Positions 56,658-64,000 of a stretch of 64,000 nt of DNA are shown in pieces. The notes beneath the pieces are model-generated. The model had not been told where the DNA came from, did no database searches, and was given only the letters and a program-made list of their open reading frames with translations. Position 1 is the first letter of the stretch. Each line of letters starts with the position of its first letter. The position numbers and the translations under genes were made by a program. Source of the stretch: Gammaproteobacteria bacterium (GTDB lineage Bacteria; Pseudomonadota; Gammaproteobacteria; Burkholderiales; Rhodocyclaceae); assembly GCA_018824085.1 (NCBI GenBank), contig JAHJHI010000046.1:62001-126000 (forward strand). The letters run 5' to 3'.

Positions 56658-57611
56658 TCACGCCACGCGCAACTGCCCGCTGTCGCGACCGACGCTCACC
56701 CGCAAGGTGCGCGCAAGGGATTGCAGTGACGCCCCCGCCTGATAGGAAAACGCAACCTGCAGCACATCGCCCGCCTTGACGCCGACCGGCGCCTCGAGCG
56801 GAAGCACGAGATAGTCGTTCAGCCAATCGACGGTATCGCCCTGCCGGCCGAGCACGGCGAGAATGTTCTTCGTGACGAAACGCAAGGCGTTGACCGTCGC
56901 GTCCGCTTCCATCATGAAGCAGCCTTCCCACGCGATGTCACGCGACACCGCATCATCGAAATCGAGCACGCTGTAGACCGCCGGCTCGGCCAGTTCGCGC
57001 GAACCTTCATGCACCGCGCCAACCCGCTGGAACTGCATGATGGGCGCCTGGAAACCGAAGAAATCGTAGGTTTGCTGCAGCGGCTGCACCGCCATCACAG
57101 CGGCGGTCGGAACAAAGACGGGCATGCGCTCGCCGAATCGTTCGCGATAGCGTGCCTTGAACGCATTGATCACCTCGACCTGCTTCTCGCGCAGCATGCC
57201 GACGTGGATCATTTCGCAGATGACGACATCGACCGGTTCCGGCGGCAGGTACTCGAACGCGTCGGCATGCACCACCTCCACCTTGTGACCGTGCGCGTTG
57301 TGCGCAAGCAGCCGGCGCGACTCCGCCACCATGTCCGGATTGAACTCGACACACCACACCTTGCTCGCCGTCGCCGCCGCAAAGCACGACAGCACCCCGG
57401 TACCGCCACCGAGTTCGAGCACGCGCGCGCCGGCAAACACGACATGTTCGATGGCCGCCTTGAAGTTCGCCATCCGGTTGGCGTCCATCAACATGTTGTG
57501 GTGGTAGTGCAGCGGAATGAACTGCCCCAGATAGTGCGGCTCTGCCTGCTCCTCGCGCAGCGCGCCGCTCTGCGGACGCAGGAATCGGGCGGCGGGTTCC
57601 ATCAAAGACAT
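56658..57611 (-). CDS. Class I SAM methyltransferase, PRMT-like
   Basis: A 317-residue protein. Residues about 50-130 are a Rossmann methyltransferase: VLELGGGTGVLSCFAAAT (motif I), VEFNPDMV, and DVVICEMIHVGML, which resembles the double-E loop of protein arginine methyltransferases. The C-terminal part is a beta-barrel-like region as in PRMTs. The ATG at 57611 starts the conserved part. Protein methylation is a guess from fold; the substrate is unknown. Confidence 0.78.
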   Translation of the reverse strand: MSLMEPAARFLRPQSGALREEQAEPHYLGQFIPLHYHHNMLMDANRMANFKAAIEHVVFAGARVLELGGGTGVLSCFAAATASKVWCVEFNPDMVAESRRLLAHNAHGHKVEVVHADAFEYLPPEPVDVVICEMIHVGMLREKQVEVINAFKARYRERFGERMPVFVPTAAVMAVQPLQQTYDFFGFQAPIMQFQRVGAVHEGSRELAEPAVYSVLDFDDAVSRDIAWEGCFMMEADATVNALRFVTKNILAVLGRQGDTVDWLNDYLVLPLEAPVGVKAGDVLQVAFSYQAGASLQSLARTLRVSVGRDSGQLRVA

Positions 57612-57836
57612 GTCGAGCCCCTTCACTTGATCGGTCACCGGCCAGAATGCGCGGGACGCCGGGCGGGTTTGCCGGCAAGAACTGCCGAAACCGTCCCGCG
57701 CATGCCCGCAATCTGCCGCCAGCGGCCGTTTCGGCTGGCGACGGTGCGCTAACGCAGCATTCGTGCCAGCCCGTGCGTCGACGGGAAAAACCCTGCGCAA
57801 GCAGGCGAAGAAGCGCCGCCTCGGCTGCAACGGACG

Positions 57837-57866
57837 TAAAAAAACCCGCCGGGGCGGGTTTTTTTA
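57837..57866 (-). terminator. Terminator downstream of tRNA-Ser
   Basis: AAAAAAACCCGCC and GGCGGGTTTTTTT form a near-perfect hairpin. On the minus strand it ends the serS/tRNA-Ser transcript with a T7 run. Confidence 0.9.
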
Positions 57867-57873
57867 CACTGCT

Positions 57874-57963
<90 letters not shown>

Positions 57964-58032
57964 GGAACTGGTCGAGTCAAGCGGCGCGCAGTTTAGCACA
58001 GCCGGAACGGAACACCACACCTGCTTCAGGGC

Positions 58033-59457
<1,425 letters not shown>

Positions 59458-59476
59458 TCACTTGAATGCATACGTC

Positions 59477-59749
59477 ATGCTGTCACTGCGCGACTGTCTC
59501 GATCACAGCAATCTGAGCGAACTGGAGGTCGGCGTCCTCGCCGATCACACCGGTTTGCCGACCATGCTGGCGGCAACCCTGGCGGGCGCCATGCTGCAAA
59601 GCGAGGGCGGCGCCGACCTCTTCCTGCGCATCCTGCGCGAAGCCGAATCACTGGCGGCGCAGAAGCTGGACATGGCGCAGCGGGAGCGCACCCATGCGGC
59701 GGTCGAACGTTTCTGCCGCATCCATCACCCGGACGGTCACGTCACCTAA
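59477..59749 (+). CDS. Small hypothetical protein
   Basis: A 90-residue helical protein (MLSLRDCLDHSNLSELEVGVL, a middle LPTMLAATLAGAMLQ, end HHPDGHVT), without recognised domain or signal. TATAGT near 59440 could be its -10. Its last 4 nt overlap the end of rarA on the other strand. The DNA has the codon pattern of the region, so I take it as a real gene. Confidence 0.6.
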   Translation: MLSLRDCLDHSNLSELEVGVLADHTGLPTMLAATLAGAMLQSEGGADLFLRILREAESLAAQKLDMAQRERTHAAVERFCRIHHPDGHVT

Positions 59750-61128
59750 CCGTCACGCTCCGCGTCCGTCCGCGCCTTGCGATCGATTTCGCGCAGCGCA
59801 TCCAGCTTTTCCGCGATCTTCGCTTCCATGCCGCGCGCCACCGGGCGATACCAGTGCACGTCGGGCATGCCGTCCGGCAGGTAACGCTCACCCGCCGCAT
59901 AGCCGCCCTCTTCGTCATGCGCGTAGCGGTATTCGGCGCCGAATCCCATGTTCTTCATCAGCTTGGTCGGCGCGTTGCGCAGATGCAGCGGCACCGGTCG
60001 CGAGCCGTCCTCGCCGACGAAGCGGCGAGCCGCGTTGTAGGCCATGTAGACCGCATTCGATTTTGCGGCGCAGGCAAGAAAGATGACCGCCTGTGCCAGC
60101 GCGAGCTCTCCTTCCGGCGAACCGAGCCGCTCGTAGGTCTGGCAGGCCTGGAGCGATATTTCGAGCGCGCGCGGGTCGGCCAGCCCGATGTCCTCGACCG
60201 CCATGCGCACGATGCGCCGCCCCATGTACAGCGGGTCGGCGCCACCGTCGAGCATGCGCACGAACCAGTAAAGCGCGGCATCCGGATTCGAGCCGCGCAC
60301 CGATTTGTGCAGCGCTGAAATCTGGTCGTAGAAAGCGTCGCCGCCCTTGTCGAAACGCCGCAGGTTGCGCGACAGCGTGCTGTCCACGAACCCGGCCGTC
60401 ACCGCATCGACTTTCGCCGTGCGCGCCGCGGTACCGAGCTGTTCGAGCAGATTGAGCAGCTTGCGCGCATCGCCGTCGGCAAAGCCGACCAGACGCGCGC
60501 GCGCGTCTTCGTCAAAACTCAGGCCGCCCAGCGCAGACGCGCAGGCGCGGTCGAACAGCGCACCCATCTCGTCGTCGTTCAGGCTTTGCAGCACATAGAC
60601 GGCGGCGCGCGACAGCAGCGCGGAATTGACCTCGAAACTCGGGTTTTCAGTGGTCGCGCCGATGAAGGTGATGGTGCCGGATTCGACATAGGGCAGGAAT
60701 GCGTCCTGTTGCGCCTTGTTGAAGCGGTGCACCTCGTCGACGAAGAGGATGGTGCGCCGCCCGGTGTTCGCGACGACGGTTTCGGCGCGCTGCACCGCCT
60801 CGCGGATGTCCTTCACGCCGGAGAACACGGCCGACAGCGCGGTGAATTCAGCGTCGAAGGCGCCCGCCATGAGGCGCGCCAGCGTGGTCTTGCCGACCCC
60901 CGGCGGCCCCCACAGGATCATCGAATGCGGCACACCCGACTCGAAGGCGAGACGCAGCGGCTTGCCCGGCCCGAGCAGGTGTTGCTGGCCGATCACCTCG
61001 TCCGGCGTGCGCGGGCGCAGCAACTCGGCCAGCGGCGCGTTGGACGATCCCTTCGCGTCGGCCGCCGCCGCATGCGCGCGCGCTGGCTTGGCCGGCTCGT
61101 CGGGCATGCCGAAAAGATCGGTGCTCAC
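59746..61128 (-). CDS. rarA: Replication-associated recombination protein A
   Basis: A 460-residue AAA+ ATPase (MgsA/RarA) related to clamp loaders, acting at stalled forks. It has the N-terminal LFGMPDEPA clamp-binding-like segment, RPRTPDEVIGQQHLLG, Walker A GPPGVGKTTLA, Walker B ILFVDEVHRF and the family C-domain (LYMGRRIVRMAVEDIGLADPRAL). It starts with GTG overlapping the lolA stop (GTGA). It is in the conserved ftsK-lolA-rarA order. Confidence 0.96.
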   Translation of the reverse strand: MSTDLFGMPDEPAKPARAHAAAADAKGSSNAPLAELLRPRTPDEVIGQQHLLGPGKPLRLAFESGVPHSMILWGPPGVGKTTLARLMAGAFDAEFTALSAVFSGVKDIREAVQRAETVVANTGRRTILFVDEVHRFNKAQQDAFLPYVESGTITFIGATTENPSFEVNSALLSRAAVYVLQSLNDDEMGALFDRACASALGGLSFDEDARARLVGFADGDARKLLNLLEQLGTAARTAKVDAVTAGFVDSTLSRNLRRFDKGGDAFYDQISALHKSVRGSNPDAALYWFVRMLDGGADPLYMGRRIVRMAVEDIGLADPRALEISLQACQTYERLGSPEGELALAQAVIFLACAAKSNAVYMAYNAARRFVGEDGSRPVPLHLRNAPTKLMKNMGFGAEYRYAHDEEGGYAAGERYLPDGMPDVHWYRPVARGMEAKIAEKLDALREIDRKARTDAERDG

Positions 61129-61775
61129 GGCGTCATCACGTCTCCGACGACGTCCGCGCCCGCCGGCGGCGTGAAGCGGAACTGATCCGGATCCAGCGTC
61201 GGGTTGCGTTCGAATCCGGAGAAGCGCAGCAAGGTGGTCTGGCCGAAGCTGTCGCGCAGCACCATGCCGCGCAGCGTGCCGTTGGCGAAACCGATGCGCA
61301 CCGATTCAAAGCCGCCCTCGGTCTGTTTCGGTTTTGCTTCCACCCAGTCCATGCCGTCTTCGGTACCGCCTTCGCTCAGGTCGAAGTTGCGCTCGAGTTC
61401 GTTGCGCCCGGCAAGCAGGGCCGCCGGCGTCGAAGCCAGCGCGTCACCGAGTGTCTTCACCGTCACCTGGTTCAGGTCGCGGTCATGCACCCAGAGCTTT
61501 TCGCCGTCGCCGACCAGCAGCTGGTAGTACGGCTTTTCATAGGTCCAGCGGAATTTCCCCGGGCGGGAGAACGCCATCGTGCCGCTGGCGTCCTGTGGCT
61601 TGCGCCCGGACTTCGCGGTGACGCGCTGCTCGAAGCCGGCGCGTCCGGACTGCGTCGACGCGATGAAGTCGCGAAGTTGCGCGATCGCACTGGCGGCATT
61701 CACCGGCTGCGGCAAGGCAAGCGCGCCGCCGGCCACGCAGGCCGTCATCAGCGCGGAACGGAAAAGCGGGTTCAT
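61125..61775 (-). CDS. lolA: Outer-membrane lipoprotein carrier protein LolA
   Basis: A 216-residue periplasmic chaperone that carries lipoproteins from LolCDE to LolB. It has a signal peptide (MNPLFRSALMTACVAGGALA) and the LolA core (GFEQRVTAKSGRKPQDASGTMAFSRPGKFRWTYEKPY). An ATG at 61781 gives an ATGA overlap with ftsK, but the AGAGGA site is 6 nt before the ATG at 61775, so that one is used. Confidence 0.95.
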   Translation of the reverse strand: MNPLFRSALMTACVAGGALALPQPVNAASAIAQLRDFIASTQSGRAGFEQRVTAKSGRKPQDASGTMAFSRPGKFRWTYEKPYYQLLVGDGEKLWVHDRDLNQVTVKTLGDALASTPAALLAGRNELERNFDLSEGGTEDGMDWVEAKPKQTEGGFESVRIGFANGTLRGMVLRDSFGQTTLLRFSGFERNPTLDPDQFRFTPPAGADVVGDVMTP

Positions 61776-61777
61776 CG

Positions 61778-64000
61778 TCATTCCTCTCGTGCGGGCGCAA
61801 GCACTTCGCGTCCGCCGGTTGCGTTCATCGGCGACACCAGCCCCGAGCGCTCCATCTGTTCGATCAACCGCGCCGCCCGGTTGTAGCCGATGCGCAGATG
61901 GCGCTGCACCAGCGAAATCGAGGGCCGGCGGGTCTTCAGGACCAGTTCGACCGCCTGGTCGTACAAAGGGTCCGCTTCCCCGTCACTGCCGCCACCCGCG
62001 CCTTCGGTCTGCAGTTCGCCGCCCTCATCGTCGCCCGAACCGCTGAGGATGCCTTCGACGTAGTCAGGCGCGCCGGTCGTCTTGAGGTACTCGACCACCT
62101 TGTGCACCTCGCCGTCCGCCACGAAGGCGCCGTGCAGGCGGATCGGCACGCCGGTGCCCGGCGCGAGGTAGAGCATGTCGCCCTGGCCAAGCAGCGCCTC
62201 GGCGCCCATCTGGTCGAGGATGGTGCGGCTGTCGATCTTGCTTGATACCTGGAATGCGATGCGTGTCGGCACATTGGCCTTGATCAGACCGGTGATGACA
62301 TCGACGCTCGGGCGCTGCGTGGCGAGAATCAGATGTACGCCCGCCGCACGCGCCTTCTGCGCCAGCCGCGCAATCAACTCCTCGATCTTCTTGCCGGCCA
62401 CCATCATGAGGTCGGCCAGTTCGTCGATGACGACGACGATGAGCGGCATCTGCTGCAGCGGTTCCGGCGTCTCGGGCGTGATCGAGAACGGATTGGTCAG
62501 CGGCGTGCCGGCTTTCTCGGCCTCCTGCAGCTTGCTGTTGAAGCCGGCCAGATTGCGCACGCCCAGCGTCGACATGAGCTTGTAGCGCCGGTCCATTTCG
62601 CCGACGCACCAGTTCAGCGCATTGGCCGCGTGACGCATGTCCGTCACGACCGGCGCCAGCAAGTGCGGAATGCCCTCATAGACCGACAGTTCCAGCATTT
62701 TCGGGTCGATCATGATGAGGCGGATGCGGCTGGCGTCCGCTTTGTAGAGCAGCGACAGGATCATCGCGTTGATCGCCACGGACTTGCCCGAGCCGGTCGT
62801 GCCGGCCACCAGCACGTGCGGCATGCGCGCGAGATCCGCGACCGCCGGCTGACCGCCGATGTCCTTGCCGAGCGCCATCGTGAGTGGGCTGGACATGTCG
62901 TGATAGACGGCCGAGCCGAGGATTTCGGACAGGCGCACGATCTGTCGCCGCGCGTTCGGAATTTCCAGTCCCATGCAGCTCTTGCCTGGGATGGTTTCAA
63001 CGACGCGGATGCTCATGACCGACAGCGCACGCGCGAGATCCTTCACCAGATTGACGATCTGGCTACCCTTCACGCCGGTTGCCGGTTCGATCTCGTAGCG
63101 CGTGATGACGGGCCCCGGATAAGCCGCGATCACCTTCACCTCGACATTGAAGTCGGCCAGCTTGCGTTCGATCTGCCGGGAAATGAGTTCGAGCGATTCC
63201 GGGCTCGGCGGCGCCACCTCATGCTGGGCTTCGTCCAGCAAGGCCAGCGCGGGCAACGAACCCGGCAGGTCAGAAAAGAGGGTCTGCTGACGCTCCTTTT
63301 CGACCCGCGCCGATTTCGGCACCTCGACCTCCGGCACCTCGATGCGTACCGGCTCCCGCCGGCGCGACGGCTTGCTCCGCTCGGCTTCGATCACCGCCTC
63401 GCGCTGCTCCGCCACCTGCTGGCCGACGCGCCTGTCGCGCCAGCCGGCCCAGGCCGTCCGTGTCGCCTGCCAGCCCAGTTCAAGCGCGCGCCCGACGTTC
63501 TCCGCGGCACGTAACCAGGTCACGCCCGTCATGCCGCTCAATCCGACGCCCAGCGCGACCAGCAGCAACAGGCTGCCGCCGGTGAATCCGAATGCGGAAC
63601 CCAGAATACGGCCCAGCTCCATGCCCACCATGCCGCCAGGTCCGACCGGCAGCTCGGCGTTCAGCGAATGAAACCGCATCGATTCCAGCGCGCAGCTCGA
63701 CAACAGCACCAGCACGAAGCCGCCCAGCGCCACGAACAGCGGCCGGCGATCGGTACGGCGACTCGCGTCGCGTGCCAGCCACACACAACCGCCAACGAAC
63801 AGCGCCACCCACCACCAGGCCGACAGGCCGAACAGGAACAGCACCAGGTCCGACAGCCAGGCACCGAAGCGCCCGCCAGGATTCGACAGCGCGCCGGCCG
63901 CAGCCGCGTGCGACCAACCGGGGTCGGCGCGGTCGTAGCCGCCGAGGACCATGACCAGATAGAGGGCAATCGCGGCAAGCACCAGCCAGCGCGCTTCATG
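61778..64000 (-). CDS. ftsK: DNA translocase FtsK, N-terminus cut by window edge
   Basis: 741 codons are visible and the reading frame is open to the window edge, so the start is missing. It has membrane segments in the first 170 residues, a short linker, and the motor domain with Walker [15 protein letters not shown] and Walker [19 protein letters not shown]. The C-terminal gamma domain ([29 protein letters not shown]) recognises KOPS and activates XerCD. The linker is short compared with E. coli FtsK, as is usual in betaproteobacteria. Confidence 0.97.
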   Translation of the reverse strand, partial: HEARWLVLAAIALYLVMVLGGYDRADPGWSHAAAAGALSNPGGRFGAWLSDLVLFLFGLSAWWWVALFVGGCVWLARDASRRTDRRPLFVALGGFVLVLLSSCALESMRFHSLNAELPVGPGGMVGMELGRILGSAFGFTGGSLLLLVALGVGLSGMTGVTWLRAAENVGRALELGWQATRTAWAGWRDRRVGQQVAEQREAVIEAERSKPSRRREPVRIEVPEVEVPKSARVEKERQQTLFSDLPGSLPALALLDEAQHEVAPPSPESLELISRQIERKLADFNVEVKVIAAYPGPVITRYEIEPATGVKGSQIVNLVKDLARALSVMSIRVVETIPGKSCMGLEIPNARRQIVRLSEILGSAVYHDMSSPLTMALGKDIGGQPAVADLARMPHVLVAGTTGSGKSVAINAMILSLLYKADASRIRLIMIDPKMLELSVYEGIPHLLAPVVTDMRHAANALNWCVGEMDRRYKLMSTLGVRNLAGFNSKLQEAEKAGTPLTNPFSITPETPEPLQQMPLIVVVIDELADLMMVAGKKIEELIARLAQKARAAGVHLILATQRPSVDVITGLIKANVPTRIAFQVSSKIDSRTILDQMGAEALLGQGDMLYLAPGTGVPIRLHGAFVADGEVHKVVEYLKTTGAPDYVEGILSGSGDDEGGELQTEGAGGGSDGEADPLYDQAVELVLKTRRPSISLVQRHLRIGYNRAARLIEQMERSGLVSPMNATGGREVLAPAREE

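Overview
The window is a high-GC, gene-dense piece of a betaproteobacterial chromosome, probably from a facultative methylotroph close to Methyloversatilis (Rhodocyclales/Sterolibacteriaceae). This rests on a complete calcium-type methanol dehydrogenase (mxa) operon, an H4MPT-linked methylene dehydrogenase (mtdB), a full glyoxylate shunt, PEP-CTERM surface proteins, and beta-type housekeeping synteny (ftsK-lolA-rarA-serS, coaBC-dut / radC-rpmB-rpmG). The genus is inferred from gene content, not from any search. I see no insertion sequences, prophage, CRISPR or rRNA; the only tRNA is tRNA-Ser(CGA).

Layout. 0-11 kb: a truncated FIST-domain protein, a renalase-like oxidoreductase, a circularly permuted ATP-grasp/alpha-E fusion with its transglutaminase, rpmE, an ArnT-like glycosyltransferase, pgi, a TPR protein, pdxH, a DUF192 protein and an RluE-type pseudouridine synthase. 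11-23.5 kb: control of the isocitrate branch point (aceK, icd, aceA, a LysR regulator, aceB), interleaved with cspA, clpS-clpA and rraA and followed by a small cytochrome c. 23.7-30.4 kb: dut, coaBC, radC, rpmB-rpmG, purM, a PerM/AI-2E permease, hda and a HAD-IB phosphatase.

30.5-37.7 kb is a candidate zinc-limitation regulon. It holds a Zur repressor, a ZnuD-like TonB receptor, three exported PEP-CTERM-type proteins, a DUF1826 protein with a dioxygenase-like HxD...H...R pattern, and a COG0523 (ZigA-type) zinc GTPase. Three matching Zur-box-like palindromes sit in the two divergent promoter regions. This is the most interesting block: it looks like a zinc scavenging system in which surface-sorted PEP-CTERM proteins accompany an outer-membrane receptor.

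37.7-54.2 kb is the methylotrophy block. A divergent two-component pair (LuxR-type regulator plus a MoxY-like kinase) faces mxaFJGIRSACKLD. The operon then runs without a break into a SoxYZ-like carrier and a trypsin-like periplasmic protease. A small reverse-strand gene, a parvulin PPIase, a secreted unknown protein and mtdB follow. MxaF has Ala two residues after the catalytic Asp, so it is the Ca-type rather than the lanthanide (XoxF) type. Hairpins after mxaF and after mxaI divide the abundant structural genes from the assembly genes. 54.5-64 kb: a PAS/GGDEF diguanylate cyclase, a PRMT-like methyltransferase, tRNA-Ser, serS, a small unknown gene, rarA, lolA and the truncated ftsK.

All family assignments come from reading the translations; no database search was run.
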